Positions 1 to 7,912 of a DNA stretch of 64,000 nucleotides are shown here, piece by piece; the stretch's first letter is position 1, and each line of letters begins with the position of its first letter. The notes under the pieces are model-generated. The model worked only from the letters and a program-made list of their open reading frames with translations, did not search any database and was not told where the DNA came from. Origin of the DNA: Mycobacterium parmense (GTDB lineage: Bacteria > Actinomycetota > Actinomycetes > Mycobacteriales > Mycobacteriaceae); contig NZ_AP022614.1 of NCBI RefSeq assembly GCF_010730575.1, positions 3,162,001 to 3,226,000 of the forward strand, written 5' to 3'. Position numbers and translations under genes: made by a program.

Positions 1-127
1 GCGACACACCATGGCCTACAAGCAAATTGGGGCCGACAAGCAGGGCACCGAGCTGCTGAGCGACATCGCGCTGGACTTCAAGCCCGTCGTGCAGACCCGC
101 TACGAACCCAAGGAGCGCAAGTACTGA
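1..127 (+). CDS. sdhA: Succinate dehydrogenase flavoprotein subunit, C-terminal end (partial)
   Basis: The last 41 codons of a gene that begins before the window. The visible residues (about HTMAYKQIGADKQGTELLSD, ending in PKERKY) fit the C-terminus of the flavoprotein subunit of mycobacterial succinate dehydrogenase 2, the Rv3318 type. This subunit binds FAD and oxidises succinate to fumarate at the inner face of the membrane. The stop TGA shares one base with the ATG of the iron-sulfur subunit gene (TGATG), so the two are translationally coupled. Identity rests mainly on this context, because the catalytic part lies outside the window. Confidence 0.85.
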   Translation, partial: RHTMAYKQIGADKQGTELLSDIALDFKPVVQTRYEPKERKY

Positions 128-945
128 TGACGGCAGGCGACAGCGTCGATACGGACGTCGAACGGGCGCCCGATCCCCCTCTGCCCCCCATCCCCGAGGG
201 GGCGGTGATGGTGACGGTGAAGATCGCCCGGTTCAACCCCGACGATCCGGACGCCTTCGCCAAAACCGGCGGCTGGCAGAGCTTCCGGGTGCCGTGCCTG
301 CCCAGCGACCGGCTGCTCAACCTGTTGATCTACATCAAGGGCTACCTGGACGGGACGCTCACCTTCCGGCGGTCCTGCGCCCACGGGGTGTGCGGCTCCG
401 ATGCCATGCGCATCAACGGCGTCAACCGGCTGGCCTGCAAGGTGCTGATGCGCGACCTGCTGCCACCAGACCGGCGCAAGACCAAAAAGGGGGGGCTGAC
501 CGTCACGGTCGAACCGATCCGCGGGCTGCCCGTGGAGAAGGACCTGGTGGTCGACATGGAGCCCTTCTTCGACTCCTACCGCGCGATCAAGCCCTACCTG
601 GTCACCAGCGGCAATCCGCCCACGCGCGAACGCATTCAGAGCCCCACCGACCGGGCCCGCTACGACGACACGACCAAGTGCATCCTGTGCGCGGCGTGCA
701 CCACGAGTTGCCCCGTGTTCTGGAACGAGGGCAGTTACTTCGGCCCGGCGGCGATCGTCAACGCGCACCGCTTCATCTTCGACAGCCGCGACGAGGCCGC
801 AGCAGAGCGCCTCGACATCCTCAACGAGGTCGACGGCGTGTGGCGGTGCCGCACCACGTTCAACTGCACCGAAGCCTGCCCGCGCGGCATCCAGGTCACC
901 AAGGCGATCCAAGAGGTCAAGCGCGCCCTGATGTTCACGCGCTGA
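127..945 (+). CDS. sdhB: Succinate dehydrogenase iron-sulfur subunit (Sdh2 type)
   Basis: A 272-residue protein of normal SdhB length that passes electrons from the flavoprotein to quinone. The N-terminal ferredoxin domain carries the [2Fe-2S] cysteines C84, C89 and C104 in SCAHGVCGSD, with Asp92 at the third position as in E. coli SdhB. The C-terminal domain has C185-x2-C188-x2-C191-x3-C195 for the [4Fe-4S] cluster, and C241, C247 and C251 for the [3Fe-4S] cluster. The start ATG overlaps the sdhA stop by one base. The sequence fits Rv3319 (Sdh2) rather than the Rv0247c (Sdh1) type. It is the last gene of the sdh operon, and a strong hairpin follows the stop. Confidence 0.96.
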   Translation: MTAGDSVDTDVERAPDPPLPPIPEGAVMVTVKIARFNPDDPDAFAKTGGWQSFRVPCLPSDRLLNLLIYIKGYLDGTLTFRRSCAHGVCGSDAMRINGVNRLACKVLMRDLLPPDRRKTKKGGLTVTVEPIRGLPVEKDLVVDMEPFFDSYRAIKPYLVTSGNPPTRERIQSPTDRARYDDTTKCILCAACTTSCPVFWNEGSYFGPAAIVNAHRFIFDSRDEAAAERLDILNEVDGVWRCRTTFNCTEACPRGIQVTKAIQEVKRALMFTR

Positions 946-956
946 CGCACTGCCCG

Positions 957-984
957 CCGAGCGTGACGGCCGCGTCACGCTCGG
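957..984. terminator. Perfect 10-bp stem hairpin between convergent genes
   Basis: Bases 957-966 (ccgagcgtga) pair perfectly with 975-984 (tcacgctcgg) around an 8-base loop. The hairpin starts 12 bases after the sdhB stop and lies between convergent genes. There is no T tract, which is common for mycobacterial hairpin terminators. Function as a bidirectional terminator is inferred from position. Confidence 0.7.
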
Positions 985-1000
985 GCCGCGGCCCCGGCCG

Positions 1001-1551
1001 TCAAAGCCCGTTGTCTCGCTTCATGATGATCGGCCCACACACTTCGGCTATGCCGTCGTTGTACACGTTACGGACCCGCTCGGTGGCGTTGTACACCGTG
1101 ACGAGGTCCGACTGGCTTTGCAGAACCATGATCAAGGCGCGCGCCGCGTCCAGCCAGGCACGGATCGCACCCACGGGCGGATCGGGCACGTCGCTGCCCA
1201 GCGCGTCCGAGACCTGCTGCACGGCATTACTTTCCGCGGCGATAAACGCCAACCGCGTGGCATCGTAGGCAGGACTGGCCGTATTGAATGTGTTGAACTG
1301 CTGGTCGAAATCCAACTCGGAGTATCTGGCCAGTCGCGCTTGTGCCTCGACGTTCTCGCACGCATCATCGGCGGCCCATGCCGCATCGGTCGAAGCCGTG
1401 GCCGCCGGCGGCGGCGACGCGTGGCTTCCCGGGTGCGGGGTCGGTGCGGGGTCGAACAGGCCGCCATCGACCCGACGAGAACCAGGACAGCCGCCAGCAG
1501 CGGGGCGGCTATCTGCCGTGCCGTGGCACGGTCCGGGTGGGAGTCTGCCAT
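1001..1551 (-). pseudogene. Small secreted lipoprotein, frameshifted by an 11-bp duplication
   Basis: From the ATG at 1551 the reading frame gives an N-terminus with basic residues, a hydrophobic stretch (APLLAAVLVLVGSMAAC) and a plausible lipobox cysteine. It then changes frame inside the tandem repeat at 1432-1453. The other frame continues as a Pro/Ala-rich linker and a soluble domain (from about DAAWAADDAC to KRDNGL) that ends at 1001. Removing one 11-bp copy restores a single frame of 179 codons plus stop. A globular, mostly alpha-helical exported lipoprotein is the best description. I do not recognise the family. The soluble frame alone starts only at weak TTG codons and would lack a signal peptide, which supports a break rather than a shorter gene. 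Confidence 0.65.
1432..1453. repeat. 11-bp tandem duplication (frameshift lesion)
   Basis: ggtgcggggtc occurs twice in direct succession at 1432-1442 and 1443-1453 on the + strand. On the coding (minus) strand this is gaccccgcacc twice. Deleting either copy makes the lipoprotein gene 540 bp and joins its signal peptide to its soluble domain in frame. Confidence 0.9.
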
Positions 1552-1754
1552 CTCGACCTGTCGACTTCCTGCAATCGCCGGCTGCGGGCTTAGTGACAAG
1601 TACAGCTCACGCGGCCGTATTGAGCAAAGGGTGGCGCGTTTTGCTCGCGCGGCCCCGAAGTTGGCGGATAACTTTCGTGGCGTGGCGGGAGGTGTCAGAC
1701 TTTGGCTGGCGGATGCGGTGTGGGCAAAGTCCGGTCGGTAGCCGGGTGGCAAGA

Positions 1755-2578
1755 CGCCTGACGCTTCGGAGGTCGTGATGTCAGACACCACGCAGGCATG
1801 GGGACCGCCGGCGCCGGGATGGCAGGCGGGTGGCCCGCCGCCGACGCTGGAATACGACGCGTTCTTGTCCTACACCCACCGCGACCGGCCGGTGGCCTCC
1901 GGAATCCAGAAGGGACTACACCAGATCGGGCGCCGGCTGGGCCAGTTACGCGCGCTGCGGGTGTTTCGCGACGACACCGACCTGACCGTGCGCCCCGACT
2001 TGTGGGCGGCATCGCCGGCGCGCTGGACCGCTCCCGCTTCCTGGTGGTCCTGTTATCGCCCCAGGCCGCCGCCTCGCACTGGGTCAACCAGGAAGTCGGC
2101 TACTGGCTGACCCGGCGCGGACGTGGGCAGCTGCTGATGGTGCTGGCCGGCGGTCAGCTGCACTGGGACCGCGAGCACGCGCGGTTTGACCCCCAGACCT
2201 CCGACGCGGCGCTGCCGGTGCTCACCGAGCCCGGGGTATTGCCCGAGGAGCCGTTTTTCATCGACGTCAGCCCCGACGCGCCGTGGGACCCGCGCGCACC
2301 ACTGCTGCGCGAGAAAATCACCGCGCTGGCCGCCCCGATCCACGGCAAACCCAAAGACCAACTGGCCAGCGACGATCTGCACGAACAGCGCCGCTTCCGC
2401 CGGCTGCGCGCCGGCGCGATCGCCGCCCTGGTCACACTGACCATCGCCGCCGTCGTCGCCGCCCTCATCGCCATCGACAAACAGCACGAAGCCATCCAGC
2501 AACGCAACCAGGCCATCGCCCAACGCCTCGACGCCGAAGCCCAATCCATCCTGGCCGGCGCCCGCCCCGGCGGCGACG
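1755..2578 (+). repeat. Long direct repeat, copy 1 (RBS, TIR domain and transmembrane segment)
   Basis: 824 bp that match 4584-5408. I see only two differences: the missing G in the run at 2004-2006, and one C/T change at the Pro/Leu codon (RAPLLREK against RALLLREK). Identity ends abruptly after the Gly-Gly-Asp codons at the start of the WD40 half. The repeat begins before the ribosome-binding site and includes a cgcctga that serves as the stop region of copy 1 at its second occurrence. Confidence 0.95.
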
Positions 2579-4590
2579 CGCTCGCGTTCCAGGAATTGCT
2601 GGCCGCGCACAATATCGCCGGCGCACCCGACGACCCCGCCCTCCTGCACGCGGCGGCCCAGCGGATCACCACCTACAAGATCGCCGGCGCAGGCTGCGAA
2701 TTGACGAAGGTGGCGTTCAGCCCCGACGGGCGCCGGGTCGCGACCGCAGGCAAGGATCACGCGGTGCGGTTGTGGGACGCCGCCACCGGACAACCCGTCG
2801 GCAACCCCCTGACCGGCCACACCGGCAGCGTGACCAGCGTGGCCTTCAGCCCCGACGGGCACCGGCTGGCCAGCGCGAGCTGGGACAAGACCGTGCGGCT
2901 GTGGAACGCCGACACGGGCCAGCCGCTCCTGACGCTCACCGGGCATACCGAATTCGTCCAGAGTGTGGCGTTCAGCCCCGACGGGCACCGGCTGGCCAGC
3001 TCGGGCTGGGACGACGCGGTGCGGCTGTGGAACGCCGACACGGGCGAGCCCCTCGGGCCACCACTTGTTCTGCACCCCGGCGTCGAACACGAACACCACT
3101 TCGATCTCTCCTTCGTCGTCGAGGCCGTGGCGTTCAGCCCCGACGGGCACCGGCTCGCCAGCGCGGGCGACGATCAAACGGTGCGGCTGTGGAACGCCGA
3201 CACCGGCCAACTCCTCGTTCCGCCGCTCACCGGTCACTCGGCCGGGGTGTTCAGCGTGGCCTTCAGCTCGGACGGGCACCGCCTGGCCAGCGGCAGCCAG
3301 GACAAGACTTTGCGCCTCTGGGACGCCGACACCGGCCGGCCCCTCGGCGCGCCACTCACCGGCCACACCGACAGTGTGTTCAGCGTTGCCTTCAGCAGCG
3401 ACGGGCACCGGCTGGCCAGCGCCAGCGGCGACACCACCGTCCGATTCTGGGACCCCGACAGCGGCCAACCGTTGGGCGCGCCACTCACCGGCCATACCGA
3501 CTCGGTGAACGGCCTCGCATTCAGCCCGGACGGCCGCCGGCTGGCGACAGTCAGCCGGGACGAAACCCTGCGCGTCTGGGACCTCGACACCTATCTCACC
3601 GGTCACACGGACAGGGTGAACAGCGCGACGTTCAGCCCGGACGGGCACCGCCTGGCCAGCGCCGCCGCCGACCACTCCTTGCGGTTGTGGGACGCGGATA
3701 CCGGTCGTCCCCTCGGCGCCCCCCTCAACGGCCACACCGACAGCGCGCTCAGTGTGGTCTTCAGCCCCGACGGGCATCGGCTCGCCAGCGCAGGCGCCGA
3801 CCAGACCGTGCGGCTGTGGAACGCCGACACCGGCCAACCACTCCAAACCCTGACCGGCCACACCGCCGCCGTGACCAGCGTCGCGTTCAGCCCCGACGGA
3901 CACCGCCTGGCCAGCGCAGGCGCCGACCAGACCGTGCGGCTGTGGAACGCCGACACCGGCCAACCACTCCAAACCCTGACCGGCCACACCGCCGCCGTGA
4001 CCAGCGTCACGTTCAGCCCCGACGGACACCGCCTGGCCAGCGCAGGCGCCGACCAGACCGTGCGGCTGTGGAACGCCGACACCGGCCAATCAGTCGGCGA
4101 TCCGCTGAAGGGGCATACCAACGCAGTTACGGCGGTGGCGTTCAGCCCGGACGGGCACCGGTTGGCCAGCGCCGGCATGGACCACACCGTGCGGCTGTGG
4201 GATGTCGAGAAGAGCCAGGCCGTGCTCACGCTGACCGGGCATACCAACGCGGTGCGGAGCGTGGCGTTCAGTCCGGACGGGCACCGGCTGGCTAGCGCCG
4301 GCGACGACCAGACGGTGCGGCTGTGGAATCCCGATACGGGCCAACCCCTCACCGATCCGTTCGCCGGGGACACGAACACGGTCGCCAGTGTGGCATTCAG
4401 CCCCGACGGCCACCGCCTGGTCTCCGCCAGCTGGGACCAGACGCTGCGGCTGTGGCCCGATGACACCACGCCAAAGGCGTTGTGCGACAAGCTCGTCACC
4501 GACATGAGCCACCAACAGTGGGACAACTCGGTGGGACCCGACATCAATTACCGAACCCTGTGCCCGGGCCTGCCCGCCGCACCCGCCTGA
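1778..4590 (+). pseudogene. TIR-transmembrane-WD40 protein, copy 1, with a one-base frameshift in the TIR domain
   Basis: Corrected for one missing G at 2004-2006, this encodes about 937 residues. Residues 26-112 or so form a TIR domain (YDAFLSYTHRD, FRDDTDL, RSRFLVVLLSP), with a Glu in SHWVNQE at the place of the catalytic Glu of NAD-cleaving TIRs such as SARM1. A hydrophobic helix (about 212-233) and a short Gln-rich linker follow. Then come 14 WD40 repeats, enough for two seven-bladed propellers. Repeat 7 has a shortened linker (WDLDTYLTGHTD), a likely propeller boundary. The tail ends in LCPGLP, as in copy 2. ATG 1778 is favoured over GTG 1775, with GGAGG at 1768-1772. As written, translation stops at 2110. 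A sequencing error in the G run is possible. The proposed role, sensing through WD40 and NAD depletion through TIR, is inference from the family. Confidence 0.85.
3785..4089 (+). repeat. 126-bp in-frame tandem repeat (WD40 blades 9-11)
   Basis: About 2.4 copies of a 126-bp (42-residue) unit, one WD40 blade each, with one base change between the full units 3850-3975 and 3976-4101 (gcgttc against acgttc). The other blades are clearly more diverged, so these blades were copied recently. Such repeats allow blade number to change by recombination. Confidence 0.9.
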
Positions 4591-5408
4591 CGCTTCGGAG
4601 GTCGTGATGTCAGACACCACGCAGGCATGGGGACCGCCGGCGCCGGGATGGCAGGCGGGTGGCCCGCCGCCGACGCTGGAATACGACGCGTTCTTGTCCT
4701 ACACCCACCGCGACCGGCCGGTGGCCTCCGGAATCCAGAAGGGACTACACCAGATCGGGCGCCGGCTGGGCCAGTTACGCGCGCTGCGGGTGTTTCGCGA
4801 CGACACCGACCTGACCGTGCGCCCCGACTTGTGGGGCGGCATCGCCGGCGCGCTGGACCGCTCCCGCTTCCTGGTGGTCCTGTTATCGCCCCAGGCCGCC
4901 GCCTCGCACTGGGTCAACCAGGAAGTCGGCTACTGGCTGACCCGGCGCGGACGTGGGCAGCTGCTGATGGTGCTGGCCGGCGGTCAGCTGCACTGGGACC
5001 GCGAGCACGCGCGGTTTGACCCCCAGACCTCCGACGCGGCGCTGCCGGTGCTCACCGAGCCCGGGGTATTGCCCGAGGAGCCGTTTTTCATCGACGTCAG
5101 CCCCGACGCGCCGTGGGACCCGCGCGCACTACTGCTGCGCGAGAAAATCACCGCGCTGGCCGCCCCGATCCACGGCAAACCCAAAGACCAACTGGCCAGC
5201 GACGATCTGCACGAACAGCGCCGCTTCCGCCGGCTGCGCGCCGGCGCGATCGCCGCCCTGGTCACACTGACCATCGCCGCCGTCGTCGCCGCCCTCATCG
5301 CCATCGACAAACAGCACGAAGCCATCCAGCAACGCAACCAGGCCATCGCCCAACGCCTCGACGCCGAAGCCCAATCCATCCTGGCCGGCGCCCGCCCCGG
5401 CGGCGACG
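4584..5408 (+). repeat. Long direct repeat, copy 2 (RBS, TIR domain and transmembrane segment)
   Basis: 825 bp that match 1755-2578, including the ribosome-binding site, TIR domain and transmembrane linker. The G run here (4833-4836) has four Gs and keeps the frame open. Confidence 0.95.
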
Positions 5409-7260
5409 TCCGGATGTTCGAGGAGCTGCTGGCGGCGCGGGCGTTGGCCGCGCCCGACGAGCCGACGCTGCTGCACACGGTCGCGCAGCGCAGCACCACA
5501 CTGCGAATCATCGACGTCCGCAGCGGCGTCACCGGCGTGGCGTTCAGCCCCGACGGCGACCGGTTGACCGGCGTCGACCACGACGGAACCGTGCTGTCGT
5601 GGGACGCCGCCACCGGACAACCCGTCGGCAACCCCCTGACCGGCCACACCGGCAGCGTGGCCAACGTCGCCTTCAGCCCCGACCGGCACCGGCTCGCCGG
5701 TGCCGGACAAGACGGAGCCGTGCGCGTGTGGGACGCCGGCACCGGACAGGTCATCGGCGGCGCCTTCGGTCATTCGGCGACCAGCGTCGCGTTCAACCCC
5801 GACGGGCGCCGGCTGGCGGTCGGGAACCTGGACGGGACGGTGCAGATGTGGGATGCCGGCACCGGCCAGCCCCTCAACGCGCCGCTGTCCGGACACGCCG
5901 GCGCGGTGACCGGTGTGGCATTCAGCCCCGACGGGCACCGCCTCGCCAGCGCAGGGCAAGACGGAGCCGTGCAGCTGCGCGACCCCGACACCGGCCAGCC
6001 GGTCGGCGGGCCCATCGGCGGCCATTCGGCGATCGCCGTTGCGTTCGACCCCGACGGGCACCGCCTGGCCGTCGGCAACGTGGACGGCACCGTACAGATC
6101 TGGGACACCGCAACCGGCCAGCCCCTCGCCGCGGCGCTGACCGGTCACACCGACAACGTGGCCGCCCTCGCGTTCAGCCCCGACGGGCGCCGGCTGCTCA
6201 CCGGCAGCGCCGACCACACCGCGCGCCTGTGGGACCTGAGCGAGCCTCTCATCGGCCAGACCGACAAGTTGCTCGGTGTGGCGTTCAGCCCGGACGGGCA
6301 CAGGCTGGCCAGCGCCAGCTGGGACCAGACGGTGCGCCTGTGGGACGCCGACACCCGTCTGCCGATCGGCGAACCCCTGCGTGGTCATGTCGGCCCCGTG
6401 ACGAGTGTCGCCTTCAGCCCCGACGGGCATCGGCTGGCCAGCGCCGGCGCCGACCAGACGGTGCGCCTGTGGGACGCGGACACCGGTCAACCGCTCGGGC
6501 CTCCCCTGATCGGGCACCGGGGGCCGGTCTCCAGCGTGGCGTTCAGCCCCGACGGGCACACCTTGGCCAGCGGCGGCGCCGACGCGACGGTGCGGTTATG
6601 GAATCCGGATACCGGCCAGCCCATCGGCTTTCCGCTCACCCGGGGGCCCGCCACCGTGCTCAGCATCGCGTTCAGCCCGGACGGTCATCGCCTGGTGACG
6701 GGCAACCAAGACCAGACGATCCGGTTCTGGAACCTCGACACCCGCCGGCAGATCGGCCACTGGTTCAAGGCGGACACCGAACAGGTCAACAGCGTCGCCT
6801 ACAGCCCGGACGGCCACCGCGTGGCCAGCGCGAGTGCGGACCAGACGGTCAAGCTCTGGGACGCCGAGACGCACCAACTGCTCATGACGCTGACCGGCCA
6901 CACGAAGAGTGTGTGGAGCGTGATGTTCAGCGCCGACGGTCACCGGTTGACCAGCGGCGGCGACGATCAAACGGTGCGGCTGTGGGATGCCGACACCGGC
7001 CGGCCCCTTTCGGCCCCGTTTCGGCCCCGTTCACCGGGCACACCGATTCGGTGCGGCGCGTGGTGTTCAGCCCCGACGGGCAGCACCTCGCCTCGGCCGG
7101 CCTGGACCAGACAATCCGGCTGTGGCCCGCCCAGGCCACACCGAAGATGTTGTGTGACAAGCTCGCTGCCAACGTGGGCCCCCAACAGTGGCACGACTGG
7201 GTGTCGCCGGACGTCGACTATCGAATCCTGTGTCCCGGACTGCCCGTCGCGTCGGGCTGA
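4607..7260 (+). pseudogene. TIR-transmembrane-WD40 protein, copy 2, frameshifted near its end by an 11-bp duplication
   Basis: The TIR domain and transmembrane helix are intact and nearly identical to copy 1, including the presumed catalytic Glu106 (numbered from ATG 4607). After residue 267 the sequence diverges into 13 WD40 repeats, with a shortened linker after repeat 6 (WDLSEPLIGQTD) that suggests a 6+7 blade arrangement. The tandem duplication at 7010-7031 shifts the frame in the penultimate blade. Removing it gives 880 residues ending at 7260, with the tail LCPGLPVASG shared in kind with copy 1. As written, the shifted frame meets no stop and runs into the AhpD-like gene, ending at 7912. 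The start is only 17 bases after the copy 1 stop, so the two were probably co-transcribed. The TIR and membrane parts remain translatable, so partial function is possible. Confidence 0.85.
7010..7031. repeat. 11-bp tandem duplication (frameshift lesion)
   Basis: tcggccccgtt occurs at 7010-7020 and again at 7021-7031. With one copy removed, the protein reads PLSAPFTGHTDSV, the expected WD40 linker. With both, it reads PFRPRSPGT and leaves the WD40 frame. Confidence 0.92.
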
Positions 7261-7268
7261 TTCTCGAG

Positions 7269-7295
7269 CGTCACACTTCCGGATGCCATCTCGTC
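7269..7295 (+). promoter_or_regulatory. Candidate ECF41 (SigJ) promoter
   Basis: cGTCACA at 7269-7275, then 16 bases, then CGTC at 7292-7295. This is close to the known ECF41 promoter (TGTCACA, about 16 bp, CGTC), with one mismatch. The start point would fall at about 7302-7304, at or next to the ATG at 7304, so the mRNA may be leaderless. The sigJ gene is adjacent. Confidence 0.6.
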
Positions 7296-7303
7296 TGACC
7301 GGT

Positions 7304-7912
7304 ATGACACAGACAACCCGCATCGAGCCCCTGCCACCGACGCGCGCCGGACTGCTGACGCGCGCCATCTATCGGATCGCCCGGCGCCGCTACGGCCAGG
7401 TGCCGGAGCCCTTCACCGTCGCCGCGCACCATCGCAGGCTGATGGTCGCCGGCGCCGTGCACGAGACGATGGTCGAGCGGGCGTCGCGGACGCTGCCGGC
7501 CGGCGTGCGTGAGCTGGCGGTGTTCTGGACGGCCCGCGCCGTCGGCTGCTCGTGGTGCGTCGACTTCGGGTCCATGCTGCAGCGCCTCGACGGGCTGGAC
7601 ATCGACCGGCTCACCGAAATCGACCGCTATGCAACGTCGCCCGCTTTCACCGACGACGAGCGCGCCGCCATCGCCTACGCCGACGCCGTGACCGCCGACC
7701 CGCACACCGTCACCGACGAGCAGGTGGCCGACCTGAGGGCCCGGTTCGGGGAGGCCGGCGTGATCGAGCTGACCTACCACGTCGGGCTGGAGAACATGCG
7801 GGCGCGGATGAACACCGCGCTGGGCATCACCGAGCAGGGCTTCAGTTCTGGTGACGCCTGCCGGGTTCCGTGGGATGGAAGGATCACGCCGAGCGCAGCG
7901 GAGAACCGCTGA
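7304..7912 (+). CDS. Carboxymuconolactone decarboxylase / AhpD-like protein
   Basis: A 202-residue protein with the AhpD-like core. GCSWCVDFG supplies the CxxC pair, and a preceding helix carries the pattern ELAVFWTARAV. Related proteins are peroxidase-like or alkylhydroperoxidase-related. The specific substrate is unknown. It is the C member of the COE group (carboxymuconolactone decarboxylase, oxidoreductase, epimerase) that is often linked to ECF41 sigma factors, and sigJ lies convergently with a 29-bp overlap. ATG 7304 is chosen because an ECF41-like promoter would place the transcript start there. An in-frame ATG at 7283 lies inside that promoter. The open frame extends upstream into the TIR-WD40 gene only because of the 11-bp duplication. 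Confidence 0.85.
   Translation: MTQTTRIEPLPPTRAGLLTRAIYRIARRRYGQVPEPFTVAAHHRRLMVAGAVHETMVERASRTLPAGVRELAVFWTARAVGCSWCVDFGSMLQRLDGLDIDRLTEIDRYATSPAFTDDERAAIAYADAVTADPHTVTDEQVADLRARFGEAGVIELTYHVGLENMRARMNTALGITEQGFSSGDACRVPWDGRITPSAAENR

Noticed and set aside
2053..4089. Long minus-strand reading frame opposite the WD40 repeats
   Set aside because: Its repetitive GVGVPQPHG-like sequence is only the reverse reading of the WD40 repeats in high-GC DNA, and the + strand matches a known fold.
3785..4089. Repeat array of a mobile or CRISPR-like element
   Set aside because: The 126-bp units are in frame and each encodes one WD40 blade.
4607..7912. A single TIR-WD40-AhpD fusion protein of about 1101 residues
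   Set aside because: The continuous frame exists only because of the 11-bp duplication at 7010-7031. Removing it restores a WD40 tail like that of copy 1 and a stop at 7260, and the AhpD-like gene has its own likely promoter and ATG.
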